Part shown: positions 8,471 to 18,063 of the stretch, one piece after another
Layout of the letters: each line of letters begins with the position of its first letter
Numbering within the stretch: position 1 is the stretch's first letter
Source: Clostridiaceae bacterium AM27-36LB
GTDB lineage: Bacteria > Bacillota > Clostridia > Lachnospirales > Lachnospiraceae
NCBI GenBank assembly: GCA_003480725.1
Contig: QUJQ01000006.1
Coordinates: 62,001 to 126,000, forward strand
Length of the DNA stretch: 64,000 bases
Direction of reading: 5' to 3'
Translations under genes and position numbers: made by a program
Notes under the pieces: model-generated
Seen by the model: the letters and a program-made list of their open reading frames with translations, nothing else
Told to the model about the DNA's origin: nothing
Database searches by the model: none

Positions 8471-8989
8471 CTACATGATCACAAGCACCAATGCTGCTCC
8501 ACCCAGCGCTCCCAGATACCGGTACAGCTTCTGTCGGCTGTCGGCTGCTGCTTTTGCCTCTGCAAGACTTAACATTATTTTCTCCTGATAAAACTGAATG
8601 GCACTCAACTGCATGGGCATATCCATCCGTCCCAGCAGTTGTCCAAATTCTTCCAGATCCTGCTGTTCCTTTTTTGTGAGAAACAAAAGCTTTTGAATTT
8701 CTTTCAGATTCCGGCTCCAGATCTCTCCTGCCGTCTGTCCTGTCCGCTTTCCAAGATCTTCAGATACCTTCCAAAAAAACTGTTGAAATGGAGCTTTTGC
8801 ATCCTTTGCCAGGAGCTCACAGACCGCTGGCAGCGTAAGCCTCACACAGCGGATCTCCCCCTGAAGGATCAATAACAGCCGCTGCAATTCTTCCAGCTGT
8901 GCAACTCTCTTTCTCAGTTCTCTGGCTGCTGCATCCCCGAATCCTAAGCCTCCCGCCAGGATCAGACACCATCCCATGATCTTCAGCAA
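8471..8989 (-). CDS. spoIIIAB: Stage III sporulation protein AB
   Basis: A 172-residue protein with hydrophobic segments at both ends and a helical centre (RVAQLEELQRLLLILQGEIR, residues 28-47). This is the SpoIIIAB layout, distantly related to type II secretion GspF-like proteins. Its start overlaps the end of spoIIIAA by 7 bp, implying coupled translation. Confidence 0.92.
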   Translation of the reverse strand: MLKIMGWCLILAGGLGFGDAAARELRKRVAQLEELQRLLLILQGEIRCVRLTLPAVCELLAKDAKAPFQQFFWKVSEDLGKRTGQTAGEIWSRNLKEIQKLLFLTKKEQQDLEEFGQLLGRMDMPMQLSAIQFYQEKIMLSLAEAKAAADSRQKLYRYLGALGGAALVLVIM

Positions 8990-9888
8990 AGTCTCTTTCC
9001 CTCCTCGTTGACGATAACTTCCACCTGTCCGGGAAGTTCTCCATTCTTCAGAAAAATGTAGCGGGAAAACAACCTTTCTCTGACCAGATCCTTCAGAACC
9101 GGCTTTTCCAGAAGTTCCCGGAATGAGGAACCATGAACGGTCGCAAACAGTACGCAGCCACAGCGCATGGCATAGGTAAAAGCTTCCAGATCTTCCTGGC
9201 TTCCGATCTCATCAGCTGCCACCACCTCCGGCGCCATAGAACGGATCAGCATCATCAGCCCCTTTGCTTTTGGACAGGCATCCAGCACATCCGTACGGAT
9301 TCCCACATCATTTCCTGGAATTCCACCACTGCACCCTGCAATCTCTGACCGCTCATCCACCAGTCCTACAGTCATGCCCGGATGGATCAGTGTTCCATTG
9401 GAAATCTGTCGGATACAATCCCGAAGCATGGTTGTCTTCCCTTTTCCCGGCGGTGATACGATCAGTGTGGACTGTAAGGCTCCATCCTGCCACAGGAATG
9501 GAATCACTTCATCTGCACATCCTAAGATCTGATGAGCAAACCGAAGATTCAGAGAAGATATCGCCGTGATTGTACGGATATTTCCATCCTCCACCACCAC
9601 TCTTCCTGCAATTCCAACCCGGTGCCCACCCGGAAGGGACAGATATCCTCTTCGAATCTCTTCTTCATAGGCATACAGCGAATAATTGCCAAGATAAGCC
9701 AATGTTTCTTCCAGCTGTCGGCGATGGATCACCGTCTGTGACACATACTCTTTTCCATGACTGAGGATCACTGCCGGCTGTTCTGCCCGCAGACGGATCT
9801 CCTGCAAGCCTGCTACATCCAGATTCATCTTTTGCAGCACATCCCTAAGACCAGAGGGAAGCAGTTTTATCATCTCTTCACTCCGCAT
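8983..9888 (-). CDS. spoIIIAA: Stage III sporulation protein AA (ATPase)
   Basis: A 301-residue secretion-type ATPase that powers the mother-cell-to-forespore channel. Walker A is SPPGKGKTT near residue 146, Walker B-like VVAADEIG near residue 222, and a conserved GHRVGIAGR block lies at about 108-116. It is the first gene of the eight-gene spoIIIA operon and has a good ribosome site (TAGGAGTGGGACAAC). A sigma-E promoter is expected from B. subtilis, but I could not find a convincing match in the repeat-containing upstream region. Confidence 0.94.
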   Translation of the reverse strand: MRSEEMIKLLPSGLRDVLQKMNLDVAGLQEIRLRAEQPAVILSHGKEYVSQTVIHRRQLEETLAYLGNYSLYAYEEEIRRGYLSLPGGHRVGIAGRVVVEDGNIRTITAISSLNLRFAHQILGCADEVIPFLWQDGALQSTLIVSPPGKGKTTMLRDCIRQISNGTLIHPGMTVGLVDERSEIAGCSGGIPGNDVGIRTDVLDACPKAKGLMMLIRSMAPEVVAADEIGSQEDLEAFTYAMRCGCVLFATVHGSSFRELLEKPVLKDLVRERLFSRYIFLKNGELPGQVEVIVNEEGKRLC

Positions 9889-9911
9889 GTTGTCCCACTC
9901 CTAAACACATG

Positions 9912-10035
9912 ACAATTCAGAGCCATATTCGCAAAATCGCCTCTACGAGGCTGTCTCCGTTTCACTACGGTCCTCGCTAATCAGATGTCCCCCGGACATC
10001 TAGCGACTTTTGCTCATTTCATGGCTTTGAATTGT
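9912..10035. repeat. Multibranched structured element, copy 1
   Basis: A closed structure between spoIIIAA and pnp. The outer stem is ACAATTCAGAGCCAT (9912-9926) with ATGGCTTTGAATTGT (10021-10035), one mismatch. Inside are a GCAAAATCGC/GCGACTTTTGC pair, a small hairpin GCCTC-TAC-GAGGC, a CCGT/ACGG hairpin, and a strong hairpin AGATGTCC-CCC-GGACATCT extended by TCGCTA/TAGCGA (9974-10006). Twenty-six bases (9927-9952) are identical to the element at 58979-59127, which has the same architecture but different hairpins. Function unknown. Confidence 0.78.
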
Positions 10036-10048
10036 TACAATATATGTA

Positions 10049-10091
10049 AAAAGGGCAGTGTCTATGACTTTGTCATAAACACTGCCCTTTT
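10049..10091 (-). terminator. Rho-independent terminator of pnp
   Basis: A near-perfect hairpin: AAAAGGGCAGTGT-TATGAC paired across a TTT loop with GTCATA-ACACTGCCCTTTT. It lies just past the pnp stop codon and has A/T runs on both sides, so it could work in both directions. Confidence 0.9.
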
Positions 10092-10126
10092 ATGGGTAAC
10101 TGCTTCACATGCAGTTCAATATTTCA

Positions 10127-12217
10127 TTAGTTCTCCTTGCAGTCCTTGATAGAGAAGCTGATTCTTCCCATCTTGTCCTTGCCAAGGCAGACAACTTTGA
10201 CTACATCGCCCAGAGTCAGAACATCCTCTACGCGGTTAATACGCTCTTTTGCGATCTTGGAAATGTGAACCATTCCCTCTTTGCCCGGTGCAAACTCAAG
10301 GAATGCGCCGAACTCTTTGATGCTGACAACTTTACCGGTAAATACCTGACCCTCTTCAAAATCAGTTACGATGATATTGATCAGCTCTTTCGCTTTCTCC
10401 ATCTTCTCTTTGTCAGTACCACAGATGGATACAGCTCCGTCATCATTGATATCGATCTTCACACCGGTCTGCTCAATGATCGCATTGATGGTCTTACCTC
10501 TCTGACCAACCACATCACCGATCTTCTGCGGATCGATATTCATCTGAATGATCTTCGGTGCATAAGTACCAACTTCTTTTCTCGGCTCAGCGATTGCCGG
10601 CTTCATACAAGTATCCATGATGAACAGTCTTGCCTCACGGCATCTTGCGATAGCACCCTCAACGATCGGTCTGGTCAGTCCGTGGATCTTGATATCCATC
10701 TGGATCGCAGTAATACCGTCAGTCGTACCGGTTACCTTGAAGTCCATATCTCCGAAGAAGTCCTCAAGACCCTGAATATCGGTCAGAAGAACAAAATCAT
10801 CATCGGTCTCGCCGGTTACCAGACCACAGGAAATACCTGCTACCATCTTCTTGATCGGTACGCCTGCTGACATCAGGGACATACAGGATGCACAGGTAGA
10901 AGCCATGGAAGTAGATCCGTTGGACTCAAAGGTCTCGGATACACAGCGGATGGTATACGGGAACTCTTCCTCACTCGGCAGTACCGGGATCAGAGCTCTC
11001 TCAGCCAGTGCGCCATGTCCGATCTCACGACGTCCCGGTCCTCTGGACGGCTTGGTCTCGCCTACAGAGTAGCTCGGGAAGTTGTAATGATGCATATATC
11101 TCTTGCTTACTTCATTCTCATCCAGTCCATCGATCTTCTGCTGCTCAGACAGCGGAGCCAGTGTACACACGTCACAGATCTGAGTCTGTCCACGAGTGAA
11201 CATTGCAGAACCATGTACTCTCGGGATAATATCAACTTCTGCTGCCAGCGGACGGATCTGGGTGATCTCACGTCCATCCGGACGCTTGTGATCTTTGAGG
11301 ATCATCTTACGGACAGTCTTCTTCTCGTACTGATATACAGCCTCTCCCAGTACTGCCAGCCATTCTTCCTTCTCAGCAAATGCCTCAGTCAGTCTCTCGG
11401 TCAATACACGGATATTCTCCTCACGAGTCTGCTTATCATCGGTAAATACCGCTTTTTCCATCTCTTCTGGCGGAACGATCTCTTTGATCGCTGCAAACAG
11501 CTCTTCCGGAACTGCACAGCTTGTATACTCATGCTTCTGTTTTCCAACTTCAGCTACAATCGTATCAATGAAGGTGATGATCTTCTGGTTCACTTCATGA
11601 GCCATATAGATTGCTTCGATCATCTTAGCCTCCGGAATCTCATTAGCTCCGGCCTCGATCATGATTACTTTCTCTCTGGTGGATGCAACGGTCAGGTTCA
11701 GATCGCCGCTCTTCCACTGCTCCTGGCTCGGGTTGATCACAAACTCGCCATCGATCATACCTACCTGAGTCATTGCACACGGTCCGTCAAACGGAATGTC
11801 AGAGATGCAGGTTGCGATTGCTGCACCCAGCATAGCCACCAGCTCCGGACGGCAGGACGGGTCAACACTCATAACCATATTGTTCAGGGTTACATCATTT
11901 CTGTAATCCTTCGGGAACAGAGGACGCATCGGACGGTCAATAACACGTGATGTCAGGATCGCATTTTCGGATGCTTTACCCTCTCTCTTATTGAATCCTC
12001 CCGGAATCTTTCCGACAGAATACATTTTCTCTTCATATTCTACACTCAACGGGAAGAAATCAATTCCATCCCTCGGCTTGTCAGATGCAGTTGCAGTAGA
12101 CAGAACAACTGTATCACCGTAGTGCATGAAAGCTGCACCATTTGCCTGAGCTGCAACACGACCGATATCAACTCTCAGAGTTCTGCCTGCCAGCTCCATT
12201 GTGTAACTTTTGTACAT
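10127..12217 (-). CDS. pnp: Polyribonucleotide nucleotidyltransferase (PNPase)
   Basis: A 696-residue 3'-to-5' phosphorolytic exoribonuclease of RNA turnover. It has two RNase PH domains (about 1-230 and 310-540), a KH domain with GQRGKT (GxxG loop) near residue 565, and an S1 domain (GAFLEFAPGKEGMVHIS) near residue 640. Catalytic-domain signatures FETGTG-like SETFESNGSTSMAS and SRGPGRREIGHGAL are present. The Gly at the usual EGTG position is kept. Cotranscribed after rpsO, with a long hairpin in its leader that suggests RNase-based autocontrol. Normal length. Confidence 0.97.
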   Translation of the reverse strand: MYKSYTMELAGRTLRVDIGRVAAQANGAAFMHYGDTVVLSTATASDKPRDGIDFFPLSVEYEEKMYSVGKIPGGFNKREGKASENAILTSRVIDRPMRPLFPKDYRNDVTLNNMVMSVDPSCRPELVAMLGAAIATCISDIPFDGPCAMTQVGMIDGEFVINPSQEQWKSGDLNLTVASTREKVIMIEAGANEIPEAKMIEAIYMAHEVNQKIITFIDTIVAEVGKQKHEYTSCAVPEELFAAIKEIVPPEEMEKAVFTDDKQTREENIRVLTERLTEAFAEKEEWLAVLGEAVYQYEKKTVRKMILKDHKRPDGREITQIRPLAAEVDIIPRVHGSAMFTRGQTQICDVCTLAPLSEQQKIDGLDENEVSKRYMHHYNFPSYSVGETKPSRGPGRREIGHGALAERALIPVLPSEEEFPYTIRCVSETFESNGSTSMASTCASCMSLMSAGVPIKKMVAGISCGLVTGETDDDFVLLTDIQGLEDFFGDMDFKVTGTTDGITAIQMDIKIHGLTRPIVEGAIARCREARLFIMDTCMKPAIAEPRKEVGTYAPKIIQMNIDPQKIGDVVGQRGKTINAIIEQTGVKIDINDDGAVSICGTDKEKMEKAKELINIIVTDFEEGQVFTGKVVSIKEFGAFLEFAPGKEGMVHISKIAKERINRVEDVLTLGDVVKVVCLGKDKMGRISFSIKDCKEN

Positions 12218-12244
12218 AATTGTATCTCCTTTCTGAATTGCTTG

Positions 12245-12324
12245 TGGAAGATACCGAAACTACTGAAAAGACCAGAAAAGCACTGATTTCTGCGCTTTTC
12301 AGTGGTCTCGGAACTTATCTTCCA
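12245..12324 (-). promoter_or_regulatory. Long RNA hairpin in the pnp 5' leader
   Basis: Arms TGGAAGATA (12245-12253) and TATCTTCCA (12316-12324) close a stem of about 80 nt continuing through CCGA-AC-ACTGAAAAG paired with CTTTTCAGTGGTCTCGG and an inner CAGAAA/TTTCTG hairpin. The two imperfect positions of the long arm are A-C on the plus strand but G-U pairs in minus-strand RNA, which is the pnp mRNA, so selection appears to act on the transcript. In E. coli a comparable hairpin is cut by RNase III and used for pnp autoregulation. Confidence 0.75.
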
Positions 12325-12332
12325 CTCAAAAC

Positions 12333-12355
12333 AGGGCGGAGAAATTCTCCGCCCT
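12333..12355 (-). terminator. Terminator/attenuator hairpin after rpsO
   Basis: AGGGCGGAGAA and TTCTCCGCCCT form an 11-bp GC-rich stem eight bases past the rpsO stop, followed in the minus direction by GTTTTG. The weak U-run suggests partial termination, allowing some rpsO transcripts to continue into pnp. Confidence 0.7.
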
Positions 12356-12363
12356 ATGGTTTC

Positions 12364-12630
12364 TTATTTTCTAAGACCTAATTTTGCGATCAGTGCACGG
12401 TATCTCTCGATATCTTTCTCTTTCAGATATGCCAGCATACCACGTCTCTGTCCTACCATTTTCAGAAGACCTCTTCTGGAATGATGGTCTTTCTGGTTAA
12501 CTTTCAGATGCTCAGTAAGCTCCTGGATTCTAGCGGTCAGGATAGCTACCTGTACCTCCGGTGAACCGGTGTCTCCCTCACAACGTCCGTACTCTGCAAT
12601 GATTGCCTGCTTTTTTTCCTTAGAAATCAT
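12364..12630 (-). CDS. rpsO: 30S ribosomal protein S15
   Basis: An 88-residue ribosomal protein with the S15 pattern ([44 protein letters not shown]). It binds 16S rRNA in the platform. The rpsO-pnp order is widely conserved. The ribosome site is TAGGAGGAAGAAAC before the ATG. Confidence 0.98.
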   Translation of the reverse strand: MISKEKKQAIIAEYGRCEGDTGSPEVQVAILTARIQELTEHLKVNQKDHHSRRGLLKMVGQRRGMLAYLKEKDIERYRALIAKLGLRK

Positions 12631-12732
12631 GTTTCTTCCTCCTATACTTTTAAACGCCTGTCATCAAGGGTCGGTCGGAGTGTCCAGACTCTGAATGACG
12701 GCTGAATTTCATACCCTGTTACTCTAACATAC

Positions 12733-13128
12733 TTACAGCTCTTTGTAAAGGTATTTTTTTGTTGCATTTACACGGATTTTCTTTGTTGCGACTACATCCA
12801 CACCTGTATGTACGATATCATGAACGATCACATCTCCGATCTCCACAGGAGCTGTCACCTTCACATTCTTCAGAGCCTGCACACAGGCCAGAATTTTATC
12901 TTTTGGTATGTCAAAAGCTGTCTTTACCGGAACTACCGGTATCTCCCCTTCCAGCACCGGAACAGTGCTCGTTACGATCCTGGTCGGAGCTGTTACTTCT
13001 TTTTCTCCATAGGCAGCACCTTTTTTACAGTGATTTCCTTCTACTTTTGTAACCTGTTTTCCATCCAGAAACACTGTCAATTCACAGCCTTTCGGGCAGC
13101 CGATGCAGATCAATTTCTTACATTCCAT
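12733..13128 (-). CDS. DUF1667 domain protein, CxxC metal-site type
   Basis: A 131-residue protein with N-terminal cysteines in CIGCPKGCEL and NHCKKG, a likely metal or cluster site, followed by the DUF1667 core (TAPTRIVTSTVPVLEGEIPVVPVKT region; key part TSTV and VPVKT). DUF1667 genes commonly follow glycerol-3-phosphate dehydrogenase-like oxidoreductases in Clostridia, as here: the start is 3 bp after that gene's stop. A role as a small redox subunit is plausible but unproven. Confidence 0.88.
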   Translation of the reverse strand: MECKKLICIGCPKGCELTVFLDGKQVTKVEGNHCKKGAAYGEKEVTAPTRIVTSTVPVLEGEIPVVPVKTAFDIPKDKILACVQALKNVKVTAPVEIGDVIVHDIVHTGVDVVATKKIRVNATKKYLYKEL

Positions 13129-13131
13129 CCA

Positions 13132-15582
13132 TCACACCTCCTGCTGTCCGGGATTGTGACTTTCCCGAAATACCTGCCCTGACCGCACATATTCCGCCGC
13201 ATAGATTCCTGCAAGAGCTGCTTCCTCTGACACATGATCCACCAGATCATGAACATGCAGCACATTCCCACAGGCGAAGACTCCCTCAAGACTGGTCTCC
13301 AACATCTCATTTACTACCGGTCCTTTCGTCTTCGGATCAATCTGAATCCCTGCCTCTCTGGACAGCTCATTTTCCGGGATCAGTCCCACAGCCAGCAGCA
13401 GTGTATCACAGGAAATCTCCTCCTCTGTTCCCTTTATAGGTGTTCCCTTCTCATCTACCTGTGCCAGGGTCACACCGGTCAGCCGCTCTTTTCCATGGAT
13501 TTCAGTCACTGTATGCCGTAATTTTAATGGAATATCAAAATCTTCCAGACACTGGACAATATTTCTCTGTAATCCACCGGACTTTGGCATAAGCTCCGCC
13601 ACCAGCTTCACATGTGCACCTTCCAGTGTAAGTCTCCTTGCCATGATCAGACCAATATCACCGGAGCCAAGGATCACCACCTCATGTCCCGGCATGACTC
13701 CTTCCACATTGATGAGCCTCTGAGCAGTTCCCGCGGAATAGATTCCCGCCGGACGAAAGCCCGGAATATTCAAAGCTCCCCGTGGCCGTTCCCTGCATCC
13801 CATGGCAAGGATCACCGCTCTTGCCTGGATGATAGACAACCCATCCTTCTTGTTCATGGCCATGACTTTTTTGTCTGCTCCAATCTCCAGTACCATAGTA
13901 TCCAGCCGATATTCGATCTGTTTTTCCTGCACCAGATCAATATACCTCTGAGCATATTCCGGCCCGGTCAGTTCTTCATGAAAAATATGGAGTCCGAATC
14001 CATTATGAATACATTGGTTCAGGATGCCTCCCAATTCCCTGTCACGCTCCAGGATCAGAATGCGTTCCATCCCCTGTTCCCGGGCTGAGATGGCTGCTGC
14101 CAGTCCTGCCGGACCACCGCCAATGATGACAATGTCATAAGCATCCTCAAATGCATCTTTGCAGCAGCCTTTCACCATATAGGATGCTCCGCCTGCTTTG
14201 GTGATCTGCTGCATATCTTCTCCCAGCTCCCGGCAGAGGATCTCCATGACTTTCGGTCCACAAAAGCCGCCCTGACACCGGCCCATGCCAGCTCTGGTCC
14301 GCCGCTTCACACCGTCCACGGATTTTGCTCCTAAAGGTCTGTGAATGGCATCCAGGATCTCACCTTCCGTGATCCGCTCACATCGGCAGATAATCGTTCC
14401 ATAGGCAGGATTTTCACGGATCAGCGCATTTCTTTCTTCAAGAGATAAGGAATCCGGATGGAAGATACCTTTTCTCTTAGCAATAAAATGTTTCTTTTTC
14501 TTTAATCTTAATTTCCGGCTCACCTGCTCCGCCACCAGCTCTCCGATGGCAGGACAGCTGGTCAGCCCCGGAGATTCCACGCCCGCGCAGTCAAAGAATC
14601 CATCTGCGCCGTCCACTTCCCCGATGATAAATTCGTGTCCGTCTTCATGTGCCCGAAGTCCCGCAAAAGATGTGATCACCTGTCCAAAAGGCAGATCCTT
14701 CACATTGAGGGCAGCCTTCTTAATAACTTCCGAAAGCCCGGCAGTGCTGGTATTGGTTCCTTCCCGATCCTCAATATCCAGTGCTGTCGGACCCAGTAAG
14801 AGATTTCCATGAACTGTCGGTGACACCAGAATGCCTTTGCCATATTTTCCAGGAAGTGCAAAGATGGTATGCTTCACATGCTCACCGGCTGTCTTGTCCA
14901 GCAGACAGTATTCACCACGCCTGGGTGTAATATGGATCTTGCGCTCACTGACCATGTTATGAAAATAATCTGCATAGATGCCCGCTGCGTTGACCACCGC
15001 CCGGGTTCTGATATTTCCCCGGTCTGTCAGAAGCTCCCATCCATATTCCAGCCTTCGGATCCCTTTGACTTCTGTGTTAAACTTAAATTCCACCCCATTT
15101 TCACAGGCATTCTCTGCCAGTGCCAGATTGAGGCCAAAGGGACACACAATGCCTGCCGTTGGTGCATACAGTGCTGCACACACTTCCGCTGTCAGATTCG
15201 GCTCCATCTCATGAACTTCTTTCCGGTCCAGGATACGCAGATCCTTAACCCCGTTGGCAATCCCACGGTCATAGAGAGCCTTCAGTCCAGGCATATCTTC
15301 CTCCGAAAGACAGACTACCAGCGACCCGATCCGCTCAAATAATATATCCAGATCTTCTGACAGCTTTCCCATCAGCTCATTGCCCCGCACATTAAGCTTT
15401 GCCATGAGCGAACCTTCCTGTGCGTCGTATCCGGCATGGACAATGGCGCTGTTTGCCTTGGAGGTGCCACAGCATACATCTTCTTCCTTCTCCACTACAC
15501 AGATCTTTCCTTCGTACCGGGACAGCTCCCGTGCCGAGGCTGCCCCCGACACGCCGCTGCCAATGATCACCACATCATACAT
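13132..15582 (-). CDS. Fused FAD oxidoreductase: GlpA-like half + BFD cluster + pyridine-nucleotide oxidoreductase half
   Basis: An 816-residue protein that joins two enzymes usually encoded by adjacent genes. Residues 1-370 are a DAO/GlpA-like FAD domain (VVIIGSGVSGAASA, then the GYDAQEGSL and VNAAGIYAD blocks). About 400-470 is a BFD-like [2Fe-2S] domain (CRCE and CQGGFC). About 495-816 is a second FAD/NAD(P) oxidoreductase (IVIIGGGPAGLAAA; NAD-type VILGSGDIG). The junction reads MVKGCCKDAFEDAYD without a stop. Context (glpK, glpF) points to oxidation of glycerol-3-phosphate with electrons passed between the halves; substrate is inferred. Confidence 0.88.
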   Translation of the reverse strand: MYDVVIIGSGVSGAASARELSRYEGKICVVEKEEDVCCGTSKANSAIVHAGYDAQEGSLMAKLNVRGNELMGKLSEDLDILFERIGSLVVCLSEEDMPGLKALYDRGIANGVKDLRILDRKEVHEMEPNLTAEVCAALYAPTAGIVCPFGLNLALAENACENGVEFKFNTEVKGIRRLEYGWELLTDRGNIRTRAVVNAAGIYADYFHNMVSERKIHITPRRGEYCLLDKTAGEHVKHTIFALPGKYGKGILVSPTVHGNLLLGPTALDIEDREGTNTSTAGLSEVIKKAALNVKDLPFGQVITSFAGLRAHEDGHEFIIGEVDGADGFFDCAGVESPGLTSCPAIGELVAEQVSRKLRLKKKKHFIAKRKGIFHPDSLSLEERNALIRENPAYGTIICRCERITEGEILDAIHRPLGAKSVDGVKRRTRAGMGRCQGGFCGPKVMEILCRELGEDMQQITKAGGASYMVKGCCKDAFEDAYDIVIIGGGPAGLAAAISAREQGMERILILERDRELGGILNQCIHNGFGLHIFHEELTGPEYAQRYIDLVQEKQIEYRLDTMVLEIGADKKVMAMNKKDGLSIIQARAVILAMGCRERPRGALNIPGFRPAGIYSAGTAQRLINVEGVMPGHEVVILGSGDIGLIMARRLTLEGAHVKLVAELMPKSGGLQRNIVQCLEDFDIPLKLRHTVTEIHGKERLTGVTLAQVDEKGTPIKGTEEEISCDTLLLAVGLIPENELSREAGIQIDPKTKGPVVNEMLETSLEGVFACGNVLHVHDLVDHVSEEAALAGIYAAEYVRSGQVFRESHNPGQQEV

Positions 15583-15588
15583 ACCGGA

Positions 15589-16299
15589 CTACCACGGAAT
15601 CGCACCATAGAGCGCCACTGCCGCCAGTGCACCCAGGATCGGTCCCAGTAACGGAACAATGGCATATCCCCAGTTGGATCCGCCTTTTCCCTGAATCGGC
15701 AGAACCGTATGGGCAAATCTGGGACCTAAGTCCCTCGCCGGATTGATGGCATACCCTGTCAGGCCGCCAAGAGACATACCGATCGATACGATAATTCCGA
15801 ATACGATGAATTTTCCAAGTCCATCCGTCAGTCCCGGTACATTTGCCATTCCTTTGATAGCAAATACCAGGATAAATGTTCCTACTGCCTCGCTGAAGAT
15901 ATTCAGTCCCATACTGGGTACAGACGGTGCTGTACAGAATACTCCAAGCTTGGTTCCTTCCTCTTTTGTAGCATCAAACTGTGCCTTGAACAACAGATAC
16001 ACGATGACGGCTCCCACAAAGGCACCGGCAAACTGTGCAATGATGTAACCAGGCACCATGCCCCACGCAAAACTTCCATCCATGGCAAGTGCCAATGTCA
16101 GTGCCGGGTTGAAAGATGCACCCGATGCAGCACCAAAGATGCACGCAGGAATCATGACCGCAAGGCCCCAGGCGAAGGTGATCTGAATACTTCCGGCACC
16201 CTTCATGCCGGATTTATTGAGCGTAACGTTAGCAACAACGCCATCACCAAGAATGATCAGCAGCATTGTTCCAAGAAATTCAGAGATATAGGGTAACAT
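15589..16299 (-). CDS. glpF: Glycerol uptake facilitator (aquaglyceroporin)
   Basis: A 236-residue MIP-family channel with six membrane helices and both half-helix motifs, SFNPALTL (about 65-72) and INPARDLGP (about 185-193). The Asp after the second NPAR is typical of glycerol rather than water channels. It lies between glpK and the oxidoreductase gene (6 bp gap), so uptake, phosphorylation and oxidation are encoded together. Confidence 0.95.
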   Translation of the reverse strand: MLPYISEFLGTMLLIILGDGVVANVTLNKSGMKGAGSIQITFAWGLAVMIPACIFGAASGASFNPALTLALAMDGSFAWGMVPGYIIAQFAGAFVGAVIVYLLFKAQFDATKEEGTKLGVFCTAPSVPSMGLNIFSEAVGTFILVFAIKGMANVPGLTDGLGKFIVFGIIVSIGMSLGGLTGYAINPARDLGPRFAHTVLPIQGKGGSNWGYAIVPLLGPILGALAAVALYGAIPW

Positions 16300-16392
16300 A
16301 GAACTCCTCCTTATTCATTTCCCACAACACTTCTCGTTCTTATCGGATGGTATATTCTGCTCCCTCAGGAACATTCCTGCAGCGTTATCTTC

Positions 16393-17997
<1,605 letters not shown>

Positions 17998-18008
17998 TTA
18001 TGAGGCGC

Positions 18009-18055
18009 AAAAAAGCTCCCGCCCGGCAAATTGCATTTGCCAGGCAGGAGCCTTT
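18009..18055 (-). terminator. Terminator of clpB
   Basis: GCTCC-GCC-GGCAAA arms pair around TTGCA, with one wobble on each side, and the minus strand continues into TTTTTTGCG. It is placed just after the clpB stop. Confidence 0.88.
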
Positions 18056-18063
18056 ATTTTAGT

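Noticed and set aside
9889..9990. Sigma-E promoter for spoIIIAA (GAATATG and CATGTGTT)
   Set aside because: The spacing is about two bases short and the -10 box diverges; not enough to call.
11015..11950. 311-codon plus-strand frame opposite pnp
   Set aside because: Antisense to a highly conserved gene; composition is that of a mirror frame.
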